Source of the DNA: Bacteroidota bacterium
GTDB lineage: Bacteria > Bacteroidota > Bacteroidia > Chitinophagales > Saprospiraceae
Length of the DNA: 64,000 bases
Direction of reading: 5' to 3'
Assembly: GCA_024743405.1 (NCBI GenBank)
Contig: JANSWP010000016.1
Coordinates: forward strand, 1 to 64,000
Shown here: piece by piece, positions 26,234 through 36,874 of the stretch
Numbering within the stretch: position 1 is the first letter of the stretch
Layout of the letters: each line of letters opens with the position of its first letter
Made by a program: the position numbers and the translations under genes
The notes under the pieces: model-generated
What the model was told of the DNA's origin: nothing
Seen by the model: only the letters and a program-made list of their open reading frames with translations
Databases searched by the model: none

Positions 26234-26885
26234 AGTCATCGTATCTATTAAGAATAATATTCCGAGTGCCACTCAACACATTATGCTCATCTTTCGTTAA
26301 TGTAACTACATTTGAATATCCACCACTTCTTTGGACTTTGCTTAACTGTTCTTCCGTTACTCTTGGATCATCATCAAACCATAAAGCTGTTAGCCAATAT
26401 TCTGGATAACCTGGTCTTTCAATATTAAAGTGTATGTGCGCAGGTTCTCCTCCATGTGTTTGGTAAGGAGTTGGTCGAATAGTTTCAAATTCGTATCTAC
26501 CAAGTGAATCAGTCTTCATCCATCCCCTAAGATATCCATGATATTTTCCATTGCCTTTTTCATTGCCTTTTTTCGGATATACACCTTCAATATTTGTATG
26601 GTGCACATAAACAGTAATTCCCTCTGCTGGCGTTTTACCGTCTGGAGAAAATACTGTTCCTGAAATAATAAGTTTTTCTCCTGGTTCTCCTTTTGGCGGA
26701 ATTACGGCTCTCCACGATACATCCTTTGGGGCTTCTGAAGTGCCACACCAATTACAATTATCTTGTGGTGAGTTATCTGCTGTTTGTTTTGCCGTAATTG
26801 TTTGATTCGCATTACTCTGTGAGCAAGAATTATTAACAATTAGTATTCCCCACAAAACCAAACAAACTAACCCTATTTTATTCAT
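26232..26885 (-). CDS. Intradiol ring-cleavage dioxygenase-like lipoprotein
   Basis: A 217-residue lipoprotein (lipobox NNSCS). The beta-sandwich signature of intradiol dioxygenases is present: LIISGTVFSPDGKTPAEGI, VYVHHTN, a turn region GKYHGYLRGWMKTDSLGRYEF with the RP after it, and the metal motif PAHIHF. Two tyrosines (in GVYP and GKYHGY) and two histidines (HIH) could supply the Fe(III) ligands. Secreted members in Bacteroidota are common and their substrates unknown. The stop codon TAA lies at the border of the repeat element at 26047-26233. Confidence 0.82.
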   Translation of the reverse strand: MNKIGLVCLVLWGILIVNNSCSQSNANQTITAKQTADNSPQDNCNWCGTSEAPKDVSWRAVIPPKGEPGEKLIISGTVFSPDGKTPAEGITVYVHHTNIEGVYPKKGNEKGNGKYHGYLRGWMKTDSLGRYEFETIRPTPYQTHGGEPAHIHFNIERPGYPEYWLTALWFDDDPRVTEEQLSKVQRSGGYSNVVTLTKDEHNVLSGTRNIILNRYDD

Positions 26886-27161
26886 ATCATTCTTTATTTT
26901 TTAATTTCCACCAACGGTTAAGGCGGTATGTACAGTTGTACACATTTCCCCACGACTCGAGTCTTATGCAATATCGAATACTTTCTTAAAAGCCAAATCA
27001 ACGAATTGGTGGTGTTGGTAAATAGAACTGAACTTTCATAAACCACTGAACGCCCTATGTGCTATAAATACTCAATTACTGTGTTTTCGACTCAAACCTA
27101 GATTTTCGTTCAACAGCGAGCAACATCGACAGGAGCGCCCCGCGCCCCAATCTTTTACTCG

Positions 27162-28817
27162 CTATTTATTAGCATCTGTCATTTTTTTTTCAAATTTCAA
27201 ATTATTTACCCTTCCAGCATCAAGTTCAAAACCCGTTATAACTCCATTTGACCTAGTAAAACGAAGGAGGTCATCGCTAAAATAGAATGCATCATTATGA
27301 TAGTCATATAAGCTAAGTTTCATTGGATCGTCATTGACAATTTTTACAAACAAGTCTTCACCATCTTTATAAATCAAAAATGAAGCATCTAATTCATGAC
27401 TGTAAAAATCTCCGGTATAGTCATCGAGGATTGGCGTAGAAAATTCTATTTTTTCTTTACGGGCGAAAATAAATTTACTCCCTTCAAGAAAAACTGTAAG
27501 ATTCTGAGTAAAACTATTTTCTAAATCAGAGAAAACCAATTGCATAGCAGAATAATTTGGTATTTCATAAGTGTTACCTATTGTATTTACAACTGGGTAG
27601 GCAGCCCCATCCCATTTTTGAAGAACATGAAGCATATCATTTTTTAAGGTTATTTCCACAGCTCTGTTGGGGACTACTTCGTAATCACCTACTAATTGAT
27701 TTAATGAAAACTCTTTTTTTGCTTCTTCCTTATTAGAATCACTAACAAATTTATTTTCGAGTAGAATGTCAGCAACTTGATACGCCATTTTTGTTGGATT
27801 GGCGTCTTCTCTGTTTGCCAATATAATTACCGAAAAATTTTCATCAGGGAACCGCATCAGTTGGGCTTTGTATCCAAACCCTGAACCGGCAGAACCTACT
27901 ACCTTTAAGCCTTTATATTTACGAATTTGTAATCCAAGGGGCCGACCCGTACTTTCTCCGTTGTTTAACAGGCCTTCTTCATGCATTTTTTGAATAATTA
28001 GCTGTTCTCCTTTTCCTAATTTATTGTTATAAAAATTTTGATCCCACTTTACCAGATCTTCTATGGTTGTGCGTAAGCCTCCTCCAGCATTCCTATTAAT
28101 TATATTATTATATCCCTTCTCACCAGTTTTAGTTGAATAGGAAAATGCTCGGTTTTTTATCAGATCCTTGTTATTGTCATAAAAAAGAGTGTTTTTCATA
28201 CCTAATGGTCCAAAAATATGTTCTTGAGCAAATAATCTTAATGATTTGCCTGATGCCTTTTCAACTATTCTTCCTAGTAGAAATTGGCCAGAATTACCGT
28301 AAATAAATTCTTCCCCGGGGAAACAATTCAACTCTTTTTGTCTTTTGAGTAGGTCATAAACATAATCTGAATCAATATAATTAAGACCATTAATACCCTT
28401 AAAATACTTTAAGGATCCATAATCACGAATTCCATCCGTATGATATAATAAATGCCTAATTGTAATATCAGCTTCATATTCAGGAAAATCTGGCAAGTAT
28501 TTTTGAATGTTATCATCTATACTCAATTTACCTTGTTCCTCTAGCAGCAATATGCTAAAGGACACAAAATGTTTAGTAATAGAACCTACTCCGAAAACGG
28601 ATGTTGGTGTTATTTCTACATCATGCTCCAGATCTGCAATCCCATATCCATTGGAGTAAATCAATTTACCATCATTTATTATTCCTAATGCACAACCAGG
28701 AACATCAGGTTTATTCCATTCTAAAAAGATGCTATCAATAGCTTTACTTTCTTGAATCTGTCCAAATGAACAATACGAAAAGGAACAGATTAATAATATT
28801 AGAAGTAGGTTTTTCAT
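27162..28817 (-). CDS. Secreted serine beta-lactamase-fold hydrolase
   Basis: A 551-residue protein from the ATG at 28817 (signal peptide MKNLLLILLICSFSYCSFGQ; a longer frame reaches 28844). Active-site motifs are SITK (79-82) and YGN (173-175), with GSAGSG replacing the usual HGG/KTG box. The last 180 residues form a beta-barrel-like domain (VGDYEVVPNRAVEITLKNDM ...) common in class C-type peptidases/esterases of this phylum. It is monocistronic. A spacer of 276 bp separates it from the dioxygenase gene and contains no recognisable gene. Confidence 0.87.
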   Translation of the reverse strand: MKNLLLILLICSFSYCSFGQIQESKAIDSIFLEWNKPDVPGCALGIINDGKLIYSNGYGIADLEHDVEITPTSVFGVGSITKHFVSFSILLLEEQGKLSIDDNIQKYLPDFPEYEADITIRHLLYHTDGIRDYGSLKYFKGINGLNYIDSDYVYDLLKRQKELNCFPGEEFIYGNSGQFLLGRIVEKASGKSLRLFAQEHIFGPLGMKNTLFYDNNKDLIKNRAFSYSTKTGEKGYNNIINRNAGGGLRTTIEDLVKWDQNFYNNKLGKGEQLIIQKMHEEGLLNNGESTGRPLGLQIRKYKGLKVVGSAGSGFGYKAQLMRFPDENFSVIILANREDANPTKMAYQVADILLENKFVSDSNKEEAKKEFSLNQLVGDYEVVPNRAVEITLKNDMLHVLQKWDGAAYPVVNTIGNTYEIPNYSAMQLVFSDLENSFTQNLTVFLEGSKFIFARKEKIEFSTPILDDYTGDFYSHELDASFLIYKDGEDLFVKIVNDDPMKLSLYDYHNDAFYFSDDLLRFTRSNGVITGFELDAGRVNNLKFEKKMTDANK

Positions 28818-29003
28818 TTTCAGAGATTTAATTGGTGCGAACATCTAGCTAAACGGAGCAAAGTCCCACTTAGAGTATATCTAAAATAGCTTTAATGCCC
28901 TAAAATTAAACTATTTCCGGAAAGCTTATTACAACATATACTTTAGGTGACTCTATTTAAGGTAAACGTTTGTAAGAGTGTTTGTCTAGAGCATTAGTCA
29001 ATT

Positions 29004-32000
29004 CTAAAACCTCGAAATCACCAACTTCCCAACCTCCAATCTCCTACTTTCACTAAATATCATGACCAAATAAATTCCATCTCTAATATTTCCTAAATCA
29101 ATTCTGTGTGAAGAGATAGGCGCACTGTCCAATGTCTCCGAAAACAGTTCCCTACCCAATTGATTCGCAATTTTGATAGTTACTTGTTCTCCAGCGACCG
29201 GGCGGAGATTGATATCCACATAGTCATTAGCTGGATTTGGGAATACATTAATGGCTTCTAATTGAGGTGGAAATTCTAAACGTTGTACATTGGAAAAAAG
29301 GGAAGTCCCGTCATGAAGTTGCTGTTTGGCTCGGTAGAAATTTTGTCCAGATTCTGGGCGGTGATCCCGATCAAAATAAGTCATGAAATAATCTGGGGTA
29401 GACTCTTCATTATTTCTGCTTAGAATCGGAACATAATTATACCCATCTGCTGAGCGTTCGATGACAAATCGCTCAATGTTTTCACCCATATTGGTTGTCC
29501 AACTTAATCGGGTAGTTGTGCCTTGTCGTGTAGCAAATAAACTAAATACATCACCTGCTTCTCCAATAGCTGCTTGACCTGGTGGATTGAGTGTCCAAAG
29601 TGCTTCGTCGTCTTCCGTTGGAGTACAACAATTACCAGTTCCAGGACTCGAATCCGAATCATTTTCATTGGCATCACTGACTTCGACAAAATAATCTAAT
29701 GCAACTGAATTTTGTAGGACAAATAAGATCATCTCTATGCTTTCACTTTCTCCTACCGCAATGTTTCCAACATTCCAAGTTTGGAAAAAGAGATCATATG
29801 TCCCCACGGAAGGTGTTACATTGGTATAGGCTAATCCAGTTGAAATGGGTACGTCGAGCACAACCCCTGAAGCATCCACATTTCCATTATTAGTGACGGT
29901 TACAGTGAAAACTACATTCGTCCAAATATTCAAATTGGTAGCATCGGCATTGAGACTCACTTCTAGGTCAATATCATTTGCACCAACAGGGGGATTCACC
30001 GTAAAACTTTGCGTCATATCCGGGGCAGGATTATAGATTGCATCGCCTGATTGGCTCGCACGGACAATGACTGTCCCTGGGGTACCATTTAACGTGATCG
30101 TATTTCCAGAAATAGTAGCAGGACCTGAATCCAAAGTTAAGGAAACAGGCAATCCAGAACTCGCAGAAGCGGTCACTGAAAATGGGTCATCAGTTGTAAT
30201 TTTATTCGGTATAGGATCTAATGCAATGGTTTGATTCATCAAACCAGGTTGAATTACATTAAATGTTTCTGTCACCTCAGGCGCAGGATTCCAATCCGCA
30301 TTTCCTGCCTGATAGGCGGTGATCATCACTGTTCCTAAAGCTCCAGTAAGTGTCACCACATCACCGGAAAGTGTCGCTGGCCCACTAACTAGCGTAAAGA
30401 TTACTGGTAAACCAGAAGATGCCGTTGCAGAAATGGTAAAAGAAGGCTCATCTGATTCTTTATCACCAATACTAGAGAACATAATCGTTTGATTTTGCGG
30501 ACCATTTTGAGGTACAGTCAATCCTATTTCATCATCCTCACTCCCAACACAACAAGTACCATTATTGGGTGTCGAATCTGCATCCGTTTCATTGACTTCT
30601 ATGACTTGTGCATAAGACGTAGCAGGGTCAGAATTGAGATAAAAAAGATTAGCTTCTAATGTGGCAGAGGCTCCAGCGGCGAGTGTGCCTACATTCCAAA
30701 GCGTAATACCAAAAGGCGTAAAAGAACCTTGAGAAACTTGAAACTCATTACCTCCTGTAAAAACGGTATTAACTGGTTTTACAAATTGAACAACAATATC
30801 CGTTGCCTCATTGAGGCTATTGTTAGTAATAGTGGTCGTGATGGTAAATACTGAAAATGGAATGGGTTCTTGAACGCTCGTCGCCATCGTTAATTCCAAA
30901 TCAATATCATCTTGTCCTGGTGGATTATTGATGGTAAAAGTTCGGTTTACATCTGGTGCAGGATTGTACGTTCCATTTCCACTTTGAGAAGCACGAACAG
31001 TCACAATTCCGGCTACTCCATCTAAAGTTAGCATTGCTCCAGAGAGCGTTGCGGGTCCTGAAATGACTTGAAATGTAACAGGTAGTCCCGAACTGGCTGT
31101 CGCATTTAATAGGAAAGATGGATCAGTTATTATTTTATTTGGAATATTAGAAAAGGAAATGGTCTGGTCTTCTAAGCCTGGTACAGTAACATTGAAGGTT
31201 CTTTCGATAGGTGATGCAGGATTCCACTGTGCATCTCCGCTTTGAGTCGCACGAACAGTCACAAGTCCTGTCACCCCTGTCAAGATGATCGTATTTCCGG
31301 ATATAGTTGCTGGTCCAGATATAATTTCAAAGCTCACTGGCAAACCTGATGTCGCCGTAGCTGAAATGTTAAAAGGATCATCATTTAACTCTTTATTAGA
31401 AATGAGCGGAAAAGTTATTGTCTGATTTTGAGGACCCACATTAGGGACTGGCAATGCATATTCGTCATCTTCATTTGCAGCACAACAAGAACCATTGCCT
31501 GGTGTCGAGTCCGTATCATTTTCTGTTGCAAAGATCACTTCGCCATAAACGAAAAACGGAGAATCATCTAATAAAAAATAATTCAATTCTATAGTTGCGG
31601 AAGCACCTGCCTCAATTGTCCCTACATTCCAATCATAAGAACCAAAAGCATCAAAAGAACCTTGCGAAACGGTTGAGGCATTTGATCCTTGGAAGACCAC
31701 CTCATCTGCTTTAGGGAATTTAATTTTAACATTTGTTGCATCGCTCATGCCCTTGTTAGAAATCGTCCCAGTCACCGAAAAATTAGTCCATTGTGATGGT
31801 TCAGGGTTTGAAGCTGTCATGGTCAATTCTAAATCGATATCATTTCCGCCAACTATTTGGGTTTCGAAAGTCACTTGGTCACTTGCCCCCACATTACCAA
31901 GTGGAGTGCCATCTATTTCTACAATTTCAACCACTAAATTATGGTTACCCACTGCTACATTATTTATTGTAAACGTGCCATCTAAAACAGTTTCTGAACC

Positions 32001-35000
32001 TACGGAAATTCCATCTAAATAAAATTCTAACCGATCCGCATTATAAAACCCAAAATCACCCGCTATTTCATATTGAACGGTTACCACATCACCGGAAATA
32101 ATTTGCCCTTCTGTGGGAGAATTTAAGGTGACAGTGGGTGCTAATACGGTAGATTCAGTAATTTTCAAAAACTGATTTGGGTTTGGATTTTGGATTTCAT
32201 TAACGATACCTGAAGGCCATTTTACGATTACTTTATCAATAGAGTTAGCATCTCCAATTCCAAAAATTCGGGTAAAAGTATTCATAACGCCATATCCTTC
32301 ACCCGCTCGAACTTCTCTAATTTGTTTTCCCCACGTCCCGTACACTTCAATTCGAGCACCTATACCGTTTATATTACTAACGGTACCCTCTAAATTGACC
32401 GCCAACCAATTATTATCATTCCCTGCATTCATAAATAATCGGTCATCAATCGTACTAGGTGTGTTGTACACCATAGCATATCCAGCATAGATGTCTAAGA
32501 ATCCGTCATGATTTAGATCTCCAATAGCAAGAGATTCAATATTATCATTGTTAAATGGGTTAATAATCCTTGTAAAAGTCTTGTCTCCATTATTTTTAAA
32601 CAGTCGCTGTCCGGTTCCTACCATGACGAGATCAACAAAGCCATCATTGTCAAAATCCTTGAAAAAGCCTTGAATACCAGCTAAATTTAAATCAGGTAAT
32701 AAGTTACTTGCCGCCGTTATTTCGGTGAATGTGCCATCGCCATTATTCTCCATTAACTGACTAGTGACATCGTGATTGAGAATAAAACAATCTAAGTCAC
32801 CATCATTATCAATATCCGCAAAATCTGTAGCCCAAGATTGAGCCCCAATTTTCAGCCCTGCTTGTTGACCTACTTCTGTAAAATTATTGGAGCCATCATT
32901 TTGCCATAACATATTTATTCGTCGTGGATCTGTATCGTTCGCAACACCCGCTCGGCATTTTGAAATATATAAATCTAAATCGCCGTCATTATCGTAGTCG
33001 GTCCAAATAGATCCATAATTTCCTGAGTTATCACTTACCGGATTAGTCTCTGTTGAAATCAAATCAAGATTAAAGGAGAAATTGCCTGAACCATCATTTT
33101 CAAAAGGGCGAGAAACCGCATCGTCATCACAAGCAAAAAGGTCAATGGCTCCGTCATTATTAATATCTACAAAATTGGTGTTTTGTGTGAAAATATTAGA
33201 ATTAGGAATAATGGTAGGAGTATAATCAGATCCTGTCCCATTTGCCTTAAAGACTTTGACATTGTCATAAGCTCCTCCTGTCACAATATCGTTGTATCCA
33301 TTTTCATCTACATCCGCAATTACAAGACTCCATTGATTTTGAATAGAGACATTCCCATAATTAAAATTAGAAAAAGCGGTGTTGGCAGCATTCTGATATT
33401 CAATGTTTAGGTTTTTTGTATTATTCAATCGAATAATATCATCCAATCCATCTCCATTCATATCTGCGATTCCCATCAAAACACCACTATTAAAGTCATT
33501 TGGGTTATTCAACAAATTGGTTTGATCTGTAAAATTGACAAATGGATTGATTAACTCACTAACTTCAAAACTCTGCTCTACAGTTGGTGCAGCATTAAAA
33601 TCATTATTACCCGATTGGCTTGCTCTTATAATAACTGTTCCTTCAACACCAGTCAAATTAATCGTATTTCCTATAAGTAAGGCAGGTCCTGAGACTAAAG
33701 TCAAATTCACATCTAAGTCAGAACTAGCAGTTGCAGAAATAATAAATGGGGCATTATTGGTTAATTTATCTGCAATTTCTGGAAAATTAATAGTTTGATT
33801 CAATACCCCACCATTGAACGGTGACAACCGAAATCCAGGTATGGGACGCTCTAAGGTTCCATCTGGCAATTGCCAACCGACTGCCAAATTATCACCACCT
33901 CCTTGTTCTTTCATCAACGCTTCGACATAATAAACTTGACCTGCATTAAGTGGTAATTGTATCGATTTTTGTTCAGGAAATTTATCCCATTCACGAGGAT
34001 TAGTCCATTGGGGAACATTGGCAATTAACAACCTATTGGAAGGATCTGAATCCGTACTTAACCATAGTTCTCCATTGTCATCACTCGAAATCCAAAAAGT
34101 ATAATTTCCGGTCTCAGGAGGACAAATGTAACCGCGCAATCGAGTCCCATATTCATTTAAAATATTAATTGGGGTCTCAAATATTGGTTGCGTGTCTTCT
34201 GTATCTGGTGCTGAGTTGACTGGAATTTGAGAAACTGCTGTTCCTGAAATACCTGTCCATAATTCTCGGCTAATTGAACCGACCGCTCCACATGCACCTG
34301 AGAAAGATTTCTGAACTTCAAATATTTGTTCTACAGGCAGAGCAGGCGCAAAAGTCGCATCTCCCGGTTGTGTCGAACGAATCGTCACTGTTCCAGGGGT
34401 ACCTGTCAAAGTGACCATGTTACCTGAAATAGTCGCCGGTCCATCTACGATCCAAAATGCGATAGGTAAATTAGAACTAGCTGAAGCATTAATAGAAAAA
34501 GGTGCATCAAATATTGTTTTATCTAGTATTGGATCGAATGTTATCGTTTGAGAAGTCCCCGCACAATCAGGGAAAAGATCTTTCACATACGTCGAAGAAA
34601 GCCCAGTTGGGTCACTTACCGTAAGCCTCACGCGATACCAATAAGTCGCACCGTCACAACCTATTGGAGATAAAACAGTAGTGGTCGAAGCACTATTATC
34701 CGATGGTTCGTCGTGATGATGGTCATTGTGATAAAGCGATGTTACCCAAGAAAAAGTGAGTTGATTTTGGGTATGCTCATTGTCATTAACAACGGCACTT
34801 AGATTCAGGGTAGCACCCAAACTTGGGTCAAAAGTATCTATGTTGTCAATACTTGTTGACTGAATCTGAGGCGGGGTATTATTCACATAAATTGGTAAAG
34901 TCGTTTGATTGGATTGACCCTGGTCATCTGTTACCGTCAAAGTCACCAAATAGGTCGTTAAACTTCCTGCATTAAAAATATGAACTGGATTGGCAGAAGT

Positions 35001-36575
35001 ACTTGTATTACCATCTCCAAAGTCCCACAAATAAGTCAATTGACTATTTTCGGGATCATAAGAAGCATCTCCCTTAAAATCAACATATAATTGGGTCGAG
35101 CCATAATTTTTATTGGAAGAAGCACGAGCAATCGGCAGCAAATTTCCGCTTCCTACATATTCAATTTTCCTGATTTCATCAGGGTATTTAACATAATACA
35201 ATCCGCCGTTTATTGGATCTGAGCCTAAATGAACTACCGCCCCTGCGTTGACCATAAATTCTCGAACCTCCGTGGGGTTATTATTAGCGTCAAAAACAAA
35301 ATTTCTAATCCAGCCTTGACTATAGTCCGCATGGAAATAAGTGTTTTGCCAAGTCGCAGGAAAATCTGTTCCTTCATACCAAATACCACCAGTTGAAGCA
35401 TTCCCATTAAATTCACTACCAGGCAATTGAGCAGAGCCAACTGACACCACAGACCCATTCGCAATCACCCCTCTTGATTCAGGGTTAGAACCATGACGAA
35501 AATCAATTTTTGGGCGCTCATGGCTGGCTGGTGTATAAGTAGGGTTATCATAACCAGGTTCGTAGGTAATCCCTTCATATTTTGGCCAACCAAAGTTTTG
35601 ACCCGCCGCTGAGATCACATTTAAATCTTCCCAAGTTCCCCATCCCACATCTCCAAAATAAAATGTCCCTGGATCAGCATCAGTAGGATCATGACTTCCT
35701 GTCCCTGGTCGTTTGGTCATACGATAAGGGTTTCGAACACCCAATGACCAAACTCGAGATTGTGCCGAACGTGGATTTCCGGAATCATAAAAAGGATTGG
35801 ATGCTAAACCATCACCTGTTTGTGGATCAAGGCGAAAAATTTTACCATTATGAGAATCTAATATTTGACATCGGTAGGCACCCACATTTTCAGAAGGTGA
35901 AATAATGCCATCCGTAAGTGCTTGTGACCAATAAGTTTCACTCGCTGATCCTTCATCCTTTGAAAGATAACTTGCACCATCACCCATACAAACCAAAAGG
36001 GTTCCATCTTCTCCAAAAACCAAAGAACCTACTCCATGCGATTCATGTAAAATCGGCATCCCAGTTTCTTTGGTTTCTCCCATCAAAACTTGGCGACTAT
36101 TGGTTAAAGTCGTTGTGTAATTAGTATTGACATCAGCCTGATAGCGCGTTACACGCCCGATCGTAGCATCGAAATATTCGTCGGTATTAGCATCATATGA
36201 ACCCGTACCGAAATTTAACAAATGATGTCTGTCGACTACATAACACAGATAAAAGTATCCATTGGTTAAAAAATCAGGATCAAGTGCAAAGCCAATGAGT
36301 CCAAAGTCTCGCCAATTACCCACTTCATCTTCAATATCAATCAGTGGATTTGTAGATTTTATACCGTTTTCAACTATCCAAACCGTACCTCCTTTCTCCC
36401 AAACAAATAGTCGTCCATTTGCATCAAAAGTGAGTCCTACGACATTTGTCCATCCGTCTAGGAAAAGACCATCAGAAAAACCTGTAGGCTGAGCAATTGC
36501 TTGTGGGGAAATGAAAAGAAAAGTAAACAAAAATGGGAATAGAGTTGTCTGCAATTTTTTTGTAAAATTATTCAT
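29004..36575 (-). CDS. Giant T9SS-secreted multidomain protein (GSDH, PKD, PA14, VCBS/ASPIC-UnbV, DUF11)
   Basis: 2523 residues from the ATG at 36575, which begins a clean signal peptide (MNNFTKKLQTTLFPFLFTFL...). In order: a glucose/sorbosone-dehydrogenase-like propeller (about 30-470; LFVWEKGGTVWIVENG), a PKD domain, a PA14 domain (YTFWISSDDNGELWLSTDSD), FG-GAP/VCBS calcium-loop repeats (DINNDGAIDLF, DYDNDGDLDLY and others), an ASPIC/UnbV domain (GARIEVYGTWGKQIREVRAG), an Ig-like domain, three DUF11-type modules each ending SCC or TCC..EDDE, and six interspersed repeats of the form QTI.F..I..K......PF.I.A.ASSGLPV. It closes with a T9SS type A domain (INVFPNPANDYVDINL). It is a probable surface enzyme or adhesin for polymers; the propeller may bind a quinone cofactor or sugar. 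Confidence 0.9.
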   Translation of the reverse strand: MNNFTKKLQTTLFPFLFTFLFISPQAIAQPTGFSDGLFLDGWTNVVGLTFDANGRLFVWEKGGTVWIVENGIKSTNPLIDIEDEVGNWRDFGLIGFALDPDFLTNGYFYLCYVVDRHHLLNFGTGSYDANTDEYFDATIGRVTRYQADVNTNYTTTLTNSRQVLMGETKETGMPILHESHGVGSLVFGEDGTLLVCMGDGASYLSKDEGSASETYWSQALTDGIISPSENVGAYRCQILDSHNGKIFRLDPQTGDGLASNPFYDSGNPRSAQSRVWSLGVRNPYRMTKRPGTGSHDPTDADPGTFYFGDVGWGTWEDLNVISAAGQNFGWPKYEGITYEPGYDNPTYTPASHERPKIDFRHGSNPESRGVIANGSVVSVGSAQLPGSEFNGNASTGGIWYEGTDFPATWQNTYFHADYSQGWIRNFVFDANNNPTEVREFMVNAGAVVHLGSDPINGGLYYVKYPDEIRKIEYVGSGNLLPIARASSNKNYGSTQLYVDFKGDASYDPENSQLTYLWDFGDGNTSTSANPVHIFNAGSLTTYLVTLTVTDDQGQSNQTTLPIYVNNTPPQIQSTSIDNIDTFDPSLGATLNLSAVVNDNEHTQNQLTFSWVTSLYHNDHHHDEPSDNSASTTTVLSPIGCDGATYWYRVRLTVSDPTGLSSTYVKDLFPDCAGTSQTITFDPILDKTIFDAPFSINASASSNLPIAFWIVDGPATISGNMVTLTGTPGTVTIRSTQPGDATFAPALPVEQIFEVQKSFSGACGAVGSISRELWTGISGTAVSQIPVNSAPDTEDTQPIFETPINILNEYGTRLRGYICPPETGNYTFWISSDDNGELWLSTDSDPSNRLLIANVPQWTNPREWDKFPEQKSIQLPLNAGQVYYVEALMKEQGGGDNLAVGWQLPDGTLERPIPGFRLSPFNGGVLNQTINFPEIADKLTNNAPFIISATASSDLDVNLTLVSGPALLIGNTINLTGVEGTVIIRASQSGNNDFNAAPTVEQSFEVSELINPFVNFTDQTNLLNNPNDFNSGVLMGIADMNGDGLDDIIRLNNTKNLNIEYQNAANTAFSNFNYGNVSIQNQWSLVIADVDENGYNDIVTGGAYDNVKVFKANGTGSDYTPTIIPNSNIFTQNTNFVDINNDGAIDLFACDDDAVSRPFENDGSGNFSFNLDLISTETNPVSDNSGNYGSIWTDYDNDGDLDLYISKCRAGVANDTDPRRINMLWQNDGSNNFTEVGQQAGLKIGAQSWATDFADIDNDGDLDCFILNHDVTSQLMENNGDGTFTEITAASNLLPDLNLAGIQGFFKDFDNDGFVDLVMVGTGQRLFKNNGDKTFTRIINPFNNDNIESLAIGDLNHDGFLDIYAGYAMVYNTPSTIDDRLFMNAGNDNNWLAVNLEGTVSNINGIGARIEVYGTWGKQIREVRAGEGYGVMNTFTRIFGIGDANSIDKVIVKWPSGIVNEIQNPNPNQFLKITESTVLAPTVTLNSPTEGQIISGDVVTVQYEIAGDFGFYNADRLEFYLDGISVGSETVLDGTFTINNVAVGNHNLVVEIVEIDGTPLGNVGASDQVTFETQIVGGNDIDLELTMTASNPEPSQWTNFSVTGTISNKGMSDATNVKIKFPKADEVVFQGSNASTVSQGSFDAFGSYDWNVGTIEAGASATIELNYFLLDDSPFFVYGEVIFATENDTDSTPGNGSCCAANEDDEYALPVPNVGPQNQTITFPLISNKELNDDPFNISATATSGLPVSFEIISGPATISGNTIILTGVTGLVTVRATQSGDAQWNPASPIERTFNVTVPGLEDQTISFSNIPNKIITDPSFLLNATASSGLPVTFQVISGPATLSGAMLTLDGVAGIVTVRASQSGNGTYNPAPDVNRTFTINNPPGQDDIDLELTMATSVQEPIPFSVFTITTTITNNSLNEATDIVVQFVKPVNTVFTGGNEFQVSQGSFTPFGITLWNVGTLAAGASATLEANLFYLNSDPATSYAQVIEVNETDADSTPNNGTCCVGSEDDEIGLTVPQNGPQNQTIMFSSIGDKESDEPSFTISATASSGLPVIFTLVSGPATLSGDVVTLTGALGTVMITAYQAGNADWNPAPEVTETFNVIQPGLMNQTIALDPIPNKITTDDPFSVTASASSGLPVSLTLDSGPATISGNTITLNGTPGTVIVRASQSGDAIYNPAPDMTQSFTVNPPVGANDIDLEVSLNADATNLNIWTNVVFTVTVTNNGNVDASGVVLDVPISTGLAYTNVTPSVGTYDLFFQTWNVGNIAVGESESIEMILFVLQNSVALDYFVEVSDANENDSDSSPGTGNCCTPTEDDEALWTLNPPGQAAIGEAGDVFSLFATRQGTTTRLSWTTNMGENIERFVIERSADGYNYVPILSRNNEESTPDYFMTYFDRDHRPESGQNFYRAKQQLHDGTSLFSNVQRLEFPPQLEAINVFPNPANDYVDINLRPVAGEQVTIKIANQLGRELFSETLDSAPISSHRIDLGNIRDGIYLVMIFSESRRLEVGKLVISRF

Positions 36576-36874
36576 AGTATTCGTTTTTCGAAGACCTGGG
36601 TTTAATGCGTACAAAATACGAATTTTCGGAAGGAGGGGTATCCGAATTATTTAAAAATGTTAATACAGTTTTGAAGAGGGAAACACTGTATTAAGAGGGA
36701 GTTCTGAAAAAAAATCGAGTAAAAATACAGAATGTTGAAACAGGAAACTCAGATCTGAAACAAAATACCAACTTGTAATTAGGTGTATTAACGGAACTTC
36801 GAAATTTAAGACTAGCGTAAAGAAGCCCTTACAAAAAATTGCGAAAAAACATTCTGAAGTGGCGGACAAAGTAA

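Noticed and set aside
29004-36575. Repeats inside the giant gene as a possible DNA repeat array
   Set aside because: The periodicity is at the protein-domain level (about 80 residues) with strongly diverged nucleotides, so it is explained by repeated domains.
36660-36869. 69-codon minus-strand frame between the giant T9SS gene and the sigma operon
   Set aside because: Phe-rich composition typical of AT-rich non-coding DNA; no motif; not counted as a gene.
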